A DNA stretch of 27,856 nt, taken from NCBI GenBank assembly GCA_017609945.1, contig JAFCCZ010000008.1:1-27856 (forward strand). The letters are read 5' to 3'. Position numbers and translations under genes: made by a program. Source of the stretch: Candidatus Iainarchaeum sp. GTDB lineage: Archaea; Iainarchaeota; Iainarchaeia; Iainarchaeales; GCA-2688035. Below are positions 6,954-13,356 of this stretch, piece by piece. The notes below the pieces were generated by a model. That model was not told where the DNA came from. It worked only from the letters and a program-made list of their open reading frames with translations, and made no database searches. Within the stretch, counting starts at the first letter, position 1; each line of letters opens with the position of its first letter.

Positions 6954-7631
6954 ATGGCGGAAGTGAAGAAAAAGGAAAAAAGCATTATTGAAATAATCCA
7001 GCAGATGGTCGCAAACGGCGACAGTGAGGAAAAGATTCTTAAAACCCTGAAGGACCTTGGCGTTCCAATGGAAAACGCCAAGCGGCTGCTTTTGGTGGGG
7101 CAAGCTGACACCTTTGCCTTGCTGAGAAGTGAAATAAGCAAGATAGTTAAGTCAGATCTTGAGCTGGAAAAGCCAAGGCTTACAAAATACATAGATGAGG
7201 AGGCCCAAAGGGCAAGCGAGGCTGCAAAGGGAAAAATTGAGCAAGAGGTAATCGCAGACCTGCAAAAGTACGAGAAGGACATTACAGGGCAAAGCAAAAC
7301 CTTTCAGGAACAGATTGGTGAAACCGTTAAAACTGTTGCAGATCTAAGTGACAGGGTAAGAGACCAGCTTAACGCGCTGGGGGCACAGGTTGACACCATT
7401 CAAAAGGACATGGATGAGATGAAGGTAAGGGGTCTTGGGGTGAGAAACAGGATAATCTCCCTGCTCTTTATAGTGCTGGGAGTTGTTTTCTGCGGATTAG
7501 CAGGATATTTTGCGTATCAGAACTTTAGCCTGATTAGTGCGGGAACAGGGTTATCAATTGACGCGGTAATAATACTGCTGGTGGTTGGCATGATTGGCAT
7601 AACGCTTCTCTTTGTTGCCAGCCTGCTGTAA
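6954..7631 (+). CDS. Coiled-coil protein with two C-terminal membrane helices
   Basis: A 225-residue protein of unknown function. Residues 1-160 are charged and helical: a small helical region (IIEIIQQMVANGDSEEKIL, with a helix-turn pattern) is followed by a long predicted coiled coil (about 55-160, rich in E, K, Q with heptad-like leucines and valines). Two hydrophobic helices near residues 168-188 and 203-224 make a hairpin that anchors the C-terminus, so the coiled coil should face the cytoplasm. It lies 14 bases after the Ig-like membrane protein gene, which suggests one transcript and perhaps a shared envelope role. Confidence 0.7.
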   Translation: MAEVKKKEKSIIEIIQQMVANGDSEEKILKTLKDLGVPMENAKRLLLVGQADTFALLRSEISKIVKSDLELEKPRLTKYIDEEAQRASEAAKGKIEQEVIADLQKYEKDITGQSKTFQEQIGETVKTVADLSDRVRDQLNALGAQVDTIQKDMDEMKVRGLGVRNRIISLLFIVLGVVFCGLAGYFAYQNFSLISAGTGLSIDAVIILLVVGMIGITLLFVASLL

Positions 7632-7634
7632 AAA

Positions 7635-7778
7635 TCAGAGGATTTTCTTTTCGTTCAAGCGCTTGAATTCTGAAAGCGAGTTTAGGGCACGCTCCAGCAG
7701 AACACGGTTTCTGATGCTTTTGCAGTTGCTAAGCCTTTGCTTGATTTCATCAATCATCTCATCCAACTGAACCCTCAT
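7635..7778 (-). CDS. Short helical protein, 47 residues
   Basis: I found this by reading the otherwise empty 200-base gap on the minus strand. It reads MRVQLDEMIDEIKQRLSNCK ... RALNSLSEFKRLNEKKIL, a charged amphipathic helix with regular leucine and isoleucine spacing and no repeats. A TATA-like CTTATTTATC (minus strand, about 7802-7811) sits 28 bases before the ATG, the local leaderless spacing. The stop lies four bases from the end of the convergent coiled-coil membrane gene. Coding is supported by clean placement and amphipathic pattern, not by homology. It may be a partner of neighbouring coiled-coil proteins. Confidence 0.5.
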   Translation of the reverse strand: MRVQLDEMIDEIKQRLSNCKSIRNRVLLERALNSLSEFKRLNEKKIL

Positions 7779-7831
7779 TGAAACAGCCCCCAATAAAGTG
7801 TGATAAATAAGGTTTAAAAAGCTCTGGCAGG

Positions 7832-8239
7832 CTATTGCACGATCTGACTTTGCTCGCCAATTACAACGCCCAAATCAATTCCGTGGGTTAGGGCTTTCTT
7901 CAACGAAATATTAAAGCCCTTTGGGGAATCATTGAATTGCTCTGGCTTAAGGAACCGCCAGCCCTTTCGTGGAATTTTCCAGGCAATATAAAGCTCAGCT
8001 CCGGACATTTCACTCCACTTACGAAGCTCCTTCATTTGGGCATTGGAAATGCTGAGGTAAGCCTTGTTCCACGCCTTGCACTCAATTGCAAGCTGCAGAC
8101 CAGGCTTCATTGCAACAACGTCAGGGCTGGGCAAAGAGGTTGCGCCGCTTCCGGCAACGCGCAAAACCGCCAGGCCCTGCTTGAAAAGCATGTGAATCAG
8201 TTCGCGCTCTGCGTTTGCTCCCTTGTTGTAGCGCGCCAT
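7832..8239 (-). CDS. hjc: Archaeal Holliday junction resolvase Hjc
   Basis: A 135-residue endonuclease of the PD-(D/E)xK fold that cuts four-way DNA junctions as a dimer in recombination and repair. Active-site residues are in the expected places: E11-R12 in the N-terminal AERELI, D40 in SPDVV, and E53-x-K55 in LAIECKAW. RVAGSGATS matches the family's SAGS loop. GAELYIAWKIPRKGWRFL aligns with the conserved strand and FL/FI end. I chose the ATG at 8237-8239 because the family starts here; the longer frame to 8386 lies antisense to the divergent gene. A minus-strand TATA-like box (about 8262-8272) precedes it by about 28 bases. Confidence 0.93.
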   Translation of the reverse strand: MARYNKGANAERELIHMLFKQGLAVLRVAGSGATSLPSPDVVAMKPGLQLAIECKAWNKAYLSISNAQMKELRKWSEMSGAELYIAWKIPRKGWRFLKPEQFNDSPKGFNISLKKALTHGIDLGVVIGEQSQIVQ

Positions 8240-8282
8240 AAAACTTAAGAAGTGGGAAGGACATAAAAATAAATGGGTAAGA

Positions 8283-8696
8283 ATGTCAAAGAAAAGCAGA
8301 AAAGGACAGCCGCAAAAAAAGCGCGGCAGGCTTGCTGCGTTATGGCAACGAGTGAAAGATTTTCGCGCCAGTAGGCGGCCAATCAAAGAGCATATAGCAA
8401 AATGGTATGCGAGAGAGGCGTTTGCCGAGCTTGAAAAAGTCGAGCCTGATATGAAAACCGTGAGAATGGCTGAAAGGATGATTGTAGCAAGGACAAGGGA
8501 ATTGCATGGAGAGATTGCAGAGATTGCGGCTGAGGCCGAAGGTGAAAGAAAGTTCCCAAGTAGGGATAAGAGACAACAAGTCAGATTCTTTGCTAAAACA
8601 GAGCAAAGGAAAACCGAAAAAAGCCGAGAAATAGTGGAATACAGGCGTTTTTTGCTGGATATAGGGCAAAAGAAGAGAGAACGAGGCTTGGGTTAA
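8283..8696 (+). CDS. Hypothetical basic helical protein
   Basis: A 137-residue protein very rich in Lys, Arg and Glu. The first 35 residues are strongly basic (KKSRKGQPQKKRGR), which suggests nucleic-acid binding. The rest is predicted helical (EHIAKWYAREAFAELEKVE ... MAERMIVARTRELHGEIAEI). No domain is recognised and no cysteine, signal peptide or membrane segment is seen. It diverges from hjc across a 43-base spacer that also holds the hjc promoter. The codon pattern is ordinary for the window. Confidence 0.6.
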   Translation: MSKKSRKGQPQKKRGRLAALWQRVKDFRASRRPIKEHIAKWYAREAFAELEKVEPDMKTVRMAERMIVARTRELHGEIAEIAAEAEGERKFPSRDKRQQVRFFAKTEQRKTEKSREIVEYRRFLLDIGQKKRERGLG

Positions 8697-8795
8697 ACCA
8701 GGCTACCGCCTTTTTATTCTTTTCCGCAGCATAATATTTTAGAAAAATAGGGTTTTACCGCGAAAAGTTTGTTTTATCCCCATTGGGGGGTTTAA

Positions 8796-9080
8796 TTGCG
8801 CGATAATATTCAAAAAGGAGTGATTTTGAAATTAAAGGTGGTGCCAAACTCCGCCAACTTTGAAGTGGCTTGGTTTGATGCACCACATGAATTGCGCATA
8901 AAGGTTTGCTCACCCGCGCAAAAGCAGAAAGCAAATAAGGAAATTCTCAAAAAATTGGGAAAATTATTTAACTCACAGGTTGAAATTTTAAAAGGAAAAA
9001 ACTCAACCAAAAAAACAATCACAGTGCACGCAAGCAAGGGAAAAATTCTTGAAGCGGTTGCACGCATTGAAAAACCCTAA
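8796..9080 (+). CDS. DUF167 / YggU family protein
   Basis: A small conserved protein of unknown biochemical role. The core LKLKVVPNSANFEV, then ELRIKVCSPAQKQKANKEIL, then VEILKGKNSTKKTITV is the DUF167 pattern (basic PNS loop, KAN motif, G-x-S-x-x-K). The start is uncertain. The frame opens with TTG at 8796, giving 94 residues and a normal family N-terminus. A GTG at 8820 and a TTG at 8826, the latter five bases after an AAAGGAG Shine-Dalgarno (8814-8820), are alternatives. A small CCCC-ATT-GGGG hairpin (8778-8788) precedes the TTG at 8796. The interval 8697-8795 otherwise shows only A/T-rich promoter-like sequence. Confidence 0.8.
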   Translation: MRDNIQKGVILKLKVVPNSANFEVAWFDAPHELRIKVCSPAQKQKANKEILKKLGKLFNSQVEILKGKNSTKKTITVHASKGKILEAVARIEKP

Positions 9081-9088
9081 TTTTCTAA

Positions 9089-9105
9089 GAGCTTTGGAAA
9101 AGCTC
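9089..9105 (+). terminator. Perfect stem-loop after the DUF167 gene
   Basis: GAGCTTT-GGA-AAAGCTC gives seven perfect pairs with a three-base loop, nine bases after the DUF167 stop and following a TTTT run. It may end or protect the upstream transcript. Archaeal termination usually needs T-runs rather than hairpins, so the role is uncertain. Confidence 0.4.
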
Positions 9106-9121
9106 AAAACGGAAAAAAAGA

Positions 9122-9138
9122 CACCGCAAAAAGCGGTG
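9122..9138 (+). promoter_or_regulatory. Hairpin in the dnaG leader
   Basis: CACCGC-AAAAA-GCGGTG is a perfect six-pair stem with an A5 loop. It ends just before the dnaG Shine-Dalgarno GGTGAT (9143-9148) and the ATG at 9152. Its location suggests a translational or stability role in the leader. If the first stem-loop is a terminator, this one would be inside a separate dnaG leader. Confidence 0.4.
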
Positions 9139-9151
9139 AAAAGGTGATGAA

Positions 9152-9253
9152 ATGGCAAAAGCATATGTTAACACAGTTAAATACCAGATATTGATAGATT
9201 TTGAAGTGCAGGGAATAGTTGACAAGCACGACATAATTGGGGGGCCAGAGTGA
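9152..9253 (+). pseudogene. dnaG: N-terminal fragment of dnaG, out of frame with the rest
   Basis: The ATG at 9152 follows a good Shine-Dalgarno and encodes 33 residues ending at TGA 9251-9253. They match the start of archaeal DnaG: KYQILIDFEVQGIVDKHDIIG corresponds to the family's K-Y-x-I-x-x-F-x-V-x-G-x-V-x-K-x-D-V-I-G. The family continues AIFGQTEGL; here the match resumes as GQSEGL in the +1 frame after a run of six G (9239-9244). The pieces fit if eight bases of the AIF codons were lost. See the next entry for the main frame. Confidence 0.75.
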
Positions 9254-10583
9254 AGGCCTTATCGGAGAAGAGATGGACCTCAGGGAACTGCAGAAAAGCG
9301 GAAAGCTTGGCAGGATAGAAGTAAACGCTGAGACACACAGTGGAAAAACAGGTGGTGAGATAATTGTCCCAAGCAGCATGGACACTGTAAAAACCGCGCT
9401 GCTTGCGGCATCAATTGAGTCGGTTGACAAGGTAGGGCCATGCGACTCCTCATTCAAAATAAAGAAGATTGAGGACTCAAGAAAGGAAAAAAGAAGTGCG
9501 GTACAGGAGAGGGCAAAAGAGCTGCTAAAGCAGCTGAGTACTGCAATGCCTGAAACAGACGAGATGACGGAAGCCGTCAGAACGGGCGTGAGAAAGGCAG
9601 CCCTCAAGTCTTTTGGAGAGGAAAAGCTGCCATGCGGCCCGGACGTGGAAAAAAGCAAGGAAATAGTAATAGTTGAAGGCAGGGCAGATGTCCTAAACCT
9701 GCTAAAGCACGGAATAAAGAACGCGGTCGCAATAGACGGAGCAAGGATTCCGAAAAGCATTATTGACCTGAGCAGAAAAAAGAGCGTAACTGCCTTTGTT
9801 GACGGAGACAGAGGCGGAGACCTAATTGCAAGAAAGCTAATAGACGTTGCAAGCATTAAGGAAATTGCAAAGGCCCCGGACGGCAAAGAAGTTGAAGAGC
9901 TCACAGGCAAGGAAATAATCACCTGCCTGAAAAAAACAACGGCCAGCGAGGACTTTGGAAAAAGGTCTTACTTAAGAGGCAGGCCAAGGGAAAACAGCCC
10001 AGTGCGAAGAAGCGGCAGCAGAAGCTTTGACCGGGCACGGGAAAGAAACCCTATGAGGAACAGCTATGACCGAAGTCCGCCGAGGGGAAAAGACACCGGA
10101 AGAACCAGCTACGGAAGAAGCCCTTCAAGAGGACCCGGAAGAAGCTTTGACAGGCCCAGCGGAAGAAACCCCAGAGGAAGCAGCTACGACAGAGGCCCCC
10201 AAAGGGGAAAAGACACCGGAAGAACCAGCTACGGAAGAAGCTTTGACAGGCCAGGAAGAGGGTATGAAAGGTCTTTTAGGGAACCGCCAAAAATCGAGCT
10301 AAAGCAGGATTTGGGCAAATTTGGGCCTGTCCTGAAAGAGCTTGAAAGCAGCCTTAAGGCAAGGCTTTTGGGAAAGGACATGAAGCAAGTGAAAGAGGTT
10401 AGCGTAAGGGATTTGCTGAAGGCAATGGAGAGCGAGAAAAAGGTTGAATGCGTTGTCTTTGACGGCATAGTTACGAAAAGGCTTCTTGGGCAGGCTGAAA
10501 AGTCCGGCATTAAAACCATTGTCGGAATGAAGAAGGGAAAAATTGAGGAATCGAAAAAGGTAAAGGTGCTTACAGCAGTCTAA
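9237..10583 (+). CDS. dnaG: Archaeal DnaG-type primase / exosome subunit, main frame
   Basis: A bacterial-primase-related Toprim protein that in archaea associates with the RNA exosome. The open frame begins at a TTG (9237); the first ATG is 9273. It carries GQSEGLIGEEMDLRELQKSG and VPSSMDTVKTALLAA, both DnaG hallmarks. The Toprim site is E147 in VEGRADV plus D189-G-D191 in FVDGDRGGDL, followed by VEELTGKEI. Residues about 243-349 are an unusual RS/RG-rich linker with two copies of RGKDTGRTSYGRS, before a normal C-terminal domain (KFGPVLKELE to the end). The first roughly 30 residues are in another frame (9152-9253), so the gene is frameshifted or contains a sequence error. The downstream portion is intact. 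Confidence 0.9.
   Translation: MGGQSEGLIGEEMDLRELQKSGKLGRIEVNAETHSGKTGGEIIVPSSMDTVKTALLAASIESVDKVGPCDSSFKIKKIEDSRKEKRSAVQERAKELLKQLSTAMPETDEMTEAVRTGVRKAALKSFGEEKLPCGPDVEKSKEIVIVEGRADVLNLLKHGIKNAVAIDGARIPKSIIDLSRKKSVTAFVDGDRGGDLIARKLIDVASIKEIAKAPDGKEVEELTGKEIITCLKKTTASEDFGKRSYLRGRPRENSPVRRSGSRSFDRARERNPMRNSYDRSPPRGKDTGRTSYGRSPSRGPGRSFDRPSGRNPRGSSYDRGPQRGKDTGRTSYGRSFDRPGRGYERSFREPPKIELKQDLGKFGPVLKELESSLKARLLGKDMKQVKEVSVRDLLKAMESEKKVECVVFDGIVTKRLLGQAEKSGIKTIVGMKKGKIEESKKVKVLTAV
10083..10121 (+). repeat. 39-base direct repeat in dnaG, copy 1
   Basis: This segment is identical to 10203-10241, exactly 120 bases downstream. It encodes RGKDTGRTSYGRS within the RS/RG-rich linker. A second shared 20-base stretch occurs at 10137-10156 and 10233-10252. 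The spacing is a multiple of three, so copy-number change would keep the frame. Confidence 0.95.
10203..10241 (+). repeat. 39-base direct repeat in dnaG, copy 2
   Basis: Second identical copy of the repeat at 10083-10121. Exact identity at the DNA level suggests recent duplication within the linker, by slippage or unequal recombination. Confidence 0.95.
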
Positions 10584-10596
10584 AACCTTTTTCAAC

Positions 10597-11010
10597 TCAC
10601 TTTTTTTTAGCCGGCTTCCTGGCAGGCTTTACAGGCCTTACTGCCTTAACAGGCACAAAGTTTGCCCTGTAAACTATTAATCCAAACAGCAGAGCGCCGG
10701 CCCAAAGCAAAAGAGAAGCAATTGGCTGAAGCAACGCAGACCAGAACTGCCTCTTGGTCAGCTCAAACTGGCTGAACTTAACGTACAAGCCAAGCTCCAG
10801 AGCCATTTCCCTGCACTGGGAAACAGAGATGTAAGCCGGATTCTCTCCAACCTCATCAAAACACTGCCTTGCGTCCTTTACCGCGTCCCAAGAGTCAAAC
10901 ATTTGAGCGCCGGCCCTCACAAACATCAAAAGGGCTGCAACAATAATAAAAGCGCCAATCAGCCTTGGAAGCTGCACATCCTGCTTGTTCAAACTGAATA
11001 GAACAGACAT
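10597..11010 (-). CDS. Two-TM membrane protein with basic tail, unknown function
   Basis: A 137-residue protein. Hydrophobic helices lie near residues 17-35 (LIGAFIIVAALLMFVRAGA) and 90-112 (ALLQPIASLLLWAGALLFGLIV). Between them is a loop of about 55 residues with two cysteines (RQCFDEV and SQCREMA), probably outside the cell and perhaps disulfide bonded. The C-terminus is very basic (PVKPARKPAKKK) and should be cytoplasmic. A GGTGA Shine-Dalgarno lies seven bases before the ATG, and a TATA-like box (about 11031-11042, minus strand) lies further upstream. The gene ends 13 bases from the convergent dnaG gene. No family is recognised. Confidence 0.7.
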   Translation of the reverse strand: MSVLFSLNKQDVQLPRLIGAFIIVAALLMFVRAGAQMFDSWDAVKDARQCFDEVGENPAYISVSQCREMALELGLYVKFSQFELTKRQFWSALLQPIASLLLWAGALLFGLIVYRANFVPVKAVRPVKPARKPAKKK

Positions 11011-11119
11011 AGCAAAATCACCGGATATAATAACATTTAAGGCATATTTAAACGTTGGTGTTTGCGAAAAAAAGAAAGCAAGCGGGATTAAAATAGTTTT
11101 CCACTCAAAGATTTTCAGC

Positions 11120-11191
11120 GGGCCTGTGGTCTAGTGGTATGACGCGACCCTTACAAGGTCGAGGTCGGCGGTTCAATTCCGCCCAGGCCCA
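11120..11191 (+). tRNA. tRNA-Val (anticodon TAC)
   Basis: A full cloverleaf: acceptor GGGCCTG pairs with CAGGCCC, anticodon stem CGACC/GGTCG encloses loop CTTACAA (anticodon TAC, reading GTA), and T-stem GGCGG/CCGCC encloses TTCAATT. The discriminator is A11191, and CCA is not encoded. A TATA-like GATTAAAAT (11086-11094) is centred 30 bases upstream, as expected for archaeal tRNA transcription. No intron. Confidence 0.96.
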
Positions 11192-11235
11192 ATCCAATCA
11201 AAACAATTATATTGTTCAATTACCTATTTCTAAAA

Positions 11236-11412
11236 ATGATTGGGAAAAAGGTTTCAATAGAAGTGCTTGTAGAGGGACCGGGCGGCGCGCTTGTGTTCAG
11301 GCCGCTTGAAATGTCCAAAAAGGAAATTCAGGGATTTGCAAAAGAGCAAAAAAACCCAGTGCTAAGGCACAATGTTGAGCGGGCGGCAAGGGAAAAAAAG
11401 GTGAAACTATGA
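11236..11412 (+). CDS. Small basic hypothetical protein, 58 residues
   Basis: A short soluble protein beginning MIGKKVSIEVLVEG and ending REKKVKL, with a likely beta segment followed by a charged helix. I chose the ATG at 11236, not the in-frame TTG at 11212, because an A/T-rich TATA-like patch (about 11203-11211) lies about 28 bases before it. Its stop overlaps the start of the transglutaminase-like gene (ATGA, 11409-11412), so the two should be translated from one message. Function is unknown. Confidence 0.65.
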   Translation: MIGKKVSIEVLVEGPGGALVFRPLEMSKKEIQGFAKEQKNPVLRHNVERAAREKKVKL

Positions 11413-13103
11413 AGCTGGGACTGGTTGCGGTGGCCCTGCTTCTTCTGTTGAATGCCTGCACTGCACAGGAACTGCCCTTTCCCAGCACAGTTCAGGAAAT
11501 AGATGCAAGGGTTGTTTTGAGTGCTGGGGGGGCAATTTCCGGAAGCCTGAGGAGCCCTGTAAAGCTCAAGGTTCTGAGCTTTCAGAATACCGCAGAACAG
11601 GAAATAACCCAAGTTAAACAGGTTCTTGAAATAAACGGCAAAACCATAGAGGCAAAAACAGAGGAAGACGATTACGGCAACAGATACGCAGTATTTGAAG
11701 TAAACGAAAAGGGTTCGTTTACCTACAAAATTGAGGCAATGGTCCACAAAAAGGTAAGGCCGCGCGGGCTCAAGGACTTCAACCTGAGCCAGGGCATAAC
11801 AGAGTTCAGCGAATACACAGAGGCAACAGAATACATTGAAAGCGATGACGCAGGAATGCGGACACTTGCGCTGAACAGGTTTCCGCAGGACAGCTGGCTT
11901 GAAACCGTTGCAGAAGTAATAGACTGGACGCACAAGTATGTGACCTACGACAAAGCCTACTTCCCGGAAGTTTACTCCGCAAAGCAAACATACCAGAACA
12001 AGCGCGGAACCTGTGACGAGTTTGCAGTGCTCTCCGCTGCAATGCTGCGCGCGAAAGGAATTCCAACAAGGGTAATTGTGGGCCCAGTGTTTTCAGCCCA
12101 GGAATGGAATTTCCACGGTTGGCTGGAGGCCTACAACCCAAAAGCAGGGTGGGTTCCAATTGACAGCACTTACGGGGAAGCAGGGCTCGTTGACGCAACC
12201 CACATTGAAATGGGGCACTTCCCGGACTTCAAGAACGCAGCCGACAGCATCACCTCGGCACAGGGCACAGCAGTGCAAATTTGGCCAAAAACCGTAGAGG
12301 TAACCCTAATTAACTACGTTCCGTTCTCAGACATTATTTCGATTCGGGCAGAGCGCAAGGAAATCAAGGCAAACTCCTGGCAGGACATAAACACGCTAAT
12401 TGAAAACAAGCTTGACAGCTTTGTGATAGTGCCTGTTGAAATAGTTATGCCGGCGGGCTTCCTAATTGAAGGAAACCAACAAACCCTGCTGCTCAAGCCA
12501 CTTGAAAAGGTTCTGCTGTCGTGGAAAACAATAATAAAAAGGGAGATAGGGGAGGGCTATTACCTTTCAGGAAGCTACTCGGTTTTTTCAGCACACCCTA
12601 AAGTTGAAACAAGCATTACTGTTTTTCCAGGGGAAGAATCCAAAGAAGGCGCCCTTGTTGAGGTAATGGACCTATACGGCTACATAGACCTCAACACCCT
12701 GAAAATAGAGATTTACCTGCAAAACCTTGGAAACGAAGACACAGAAGTTGACATTTCCCTGAAAACCAGGGAAAAGGAAATCGCAGAACAACACCCAACT
12801 CTTGCCGCGCTGTCAAAGAAACGGGTTTCTCTGTCAATTGAAAACTTTGAGGACACCGAATACTTTGTGCTGGTTAAAAGCCCTAACCTAATATACTCTG
12901 CAAAGATTATCCCCCAAAAGGGTATTGTTGAAACCAAAATAAGCCAGCCAAAAGAAGAGCCAAAAGCAGAGGGCCCAGATGAACGGGGAAAAGAGCCGGA
13001 AACAAATAAACGCACACCAATAGAGGAAGCAATAGTAATCATTGGGGTATTTGCAGTAGTCTTTGTCGCCGTGTTTCTTTTAAAAACATTAGTCATCAAA
13101 TAA
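11409..13103 (+). CDS. Exported transglutaminase-like (papain-fold) membrane protein
   Basis: A 564-residue surface protein. The N-terminus is a signal peptide whose LLLNAC could be a lipobox (C17). Beta-rich sequence comes first, then a transglutaminase-like domain (about 160-260) with the triad C202 (RGTCDEFA), H236 (NFHGWLEAY) and D252 (VPIDSTYGE). More beta-sandwich-like segments (about 300-500) follow, then a Glu/Lys/Pro-rich stretch (about 515-540), and a final hydrophobic helix (EAIVIIGVFAVVFVAVFLL) anchors the C-terminus. Family members act as transglutaminases, proteases or amidases on surface proteins; which applies here cannot be told. Having both a lipobox and a C-terminal helix is notable, so the first may be only an ordinary signal. 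Confidence 0.9.
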   Translation: MKLGLVAVALLLLLNACTAQELPFPSTVQEIDARVVLSAGGAISGSLRSPVKLKVLSFQNTAEQEITQVKQVLEINGKTIEAKTEEDDYGNRYAVFEVNEKGSFTYKIEAMVHKKVRPRGLKDFNLSQGITEFSEYTEATEYIESDDAGMRTLALNRFPQDSWLETVAEVIDWTHKYVTYDKAYFPEVYSAKQTYQNKRGTCDEFAVLSAAMLRAKGIPTRVIVGPVFSAQEWNFHGWLEAYNPKAGWVPIDSTYGEAGLVDATHIEMGHFPDFKNAADSITSAQGTAVQIWPKTVEVTLINYVPFSDIISIRAERKEIKANSWQDINTLIENKLDSFVIVPVEIVMPAGFLIEGNQQTLLLKPLEKVLLSWKTIIKREIGEGYYLSGSYSVFSAHPKVETSITVFPGEESKEGALVEVMDLYGYIDLNTLKIEIYLQNLGNEDTEVDISLKTREKEIAEQHPTLAALSKKRVSLSIENFEDTEYFVLVKSPNLIYSAKIIPQKGIVETKISQPKEEPKAEGPDERGKEPETNKRTPIEEAIVIIGVFAVVFVAVFLLKTLVIK

Positions 13104-13133
13104 AATCTTATAGAGCACGTTTTCTGGCAAAAC

Positions 13134-13263
13134 GCGACCGTAGTGTAGTGGTTAGCATTTAACCTTGCCAAGAACCCGGCGAAGCGCTCGCCTGTTAGGC
13201 TCGCTGTCGCCCCGTTCACGGAGCAACGAGGTTACGACCCGGGTTCGAGTCCCGGCGGTCGCA
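13134..13263 (+). tRNA. tRNA-Gly (anticodon GCC) with a 58-base intron
   Basis: Exon 1 (13134-13170) and exon 2 (13229-13263) form a complete cloverleaf: acceptor GCGACCG/CGGTCGC, anticodon stem TAACC/GGTTA, loop TTGCCAA with anticodon GCC, T-stem CCGGG/CCCGG around TTCGAGT, discriminator A13263, no encoded CCA. The intron (13171-13228) lies at the canonical 37/38 site. Loop bases TTGC (13165-13168) pair with GCAA (13223-13226), leaving three-base bulges CA|A and CG|A, the bulge-helix-bulge substrate of the archaeal splicing endonuclease. Exon parts closely resemble tRNA-Gly(TCC) at 15327. An A/T-rich promoter region (about 13099-13112) lies upstream. Confidence 0.93.
13171..13228 (+). other. 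tRNA-Gly(GCC) intron, hairpin-repeat-like
   Basis: The intron begins AGAACC and carries CTCGCC...CTCGCT and then GTTCACGG, the same landmarks in the same order as the hairpins after both tRNA-Gly genes (13265-13323 and 15399-15449). It folds on itself: GAAC/GTTC, GGCGA/TCGCC, AGCG/CGCT and GCC/GGC around a TGTTA loop. The last bases GCAACG supply the bulge-helix-bulge side. Confidence 0.8.
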
Positions 13264-13264
13264 A

Positions 13265-13323
13265 AGAACCTTTTCGGAGCACTCGCCCTCTTCGAAGACT
13301 CGCTTCCAAAGGGTTCACGAAAA
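13265..13323 (+). repeat. tRNA-trailing hairpin element, copy 2
   Basis: This starts two bases after the tRNA-Gly(GCC) end. GAACCTTTT pairs with AAAGGGTTC (one G-T pair), then GGAGC pairs with GCTTC across a C-C mismatch; the apex contains the palindrome TCTTCGAAGA. It ends TTCACGAAAA. Its first 22 bases match the element after tRNA-Gly(TCC). It could be a terminator, a 3' processing signal or a palindromic repeat. Confidence 0.85.
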
Positions 13324-13356
13324 TGAAGGAACTAATTCACGGAAAATTGGCTTTTA

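Noticed and set aside
10083..10241. Possible CRISPR-like direct repeats
   Set aside because: Only two copies, inside a coding region in frame, with a repeat-rich protein product and no cas genes.
10066..10302. Alternate-frame acidic Pro/Glu repeat protein inside dnaG
   Set aside because: It is the out-of-frame reading of the repetitive RS/RG linker and has no start signals of its own. The dnaG frame has clear domain motifs on both sides.
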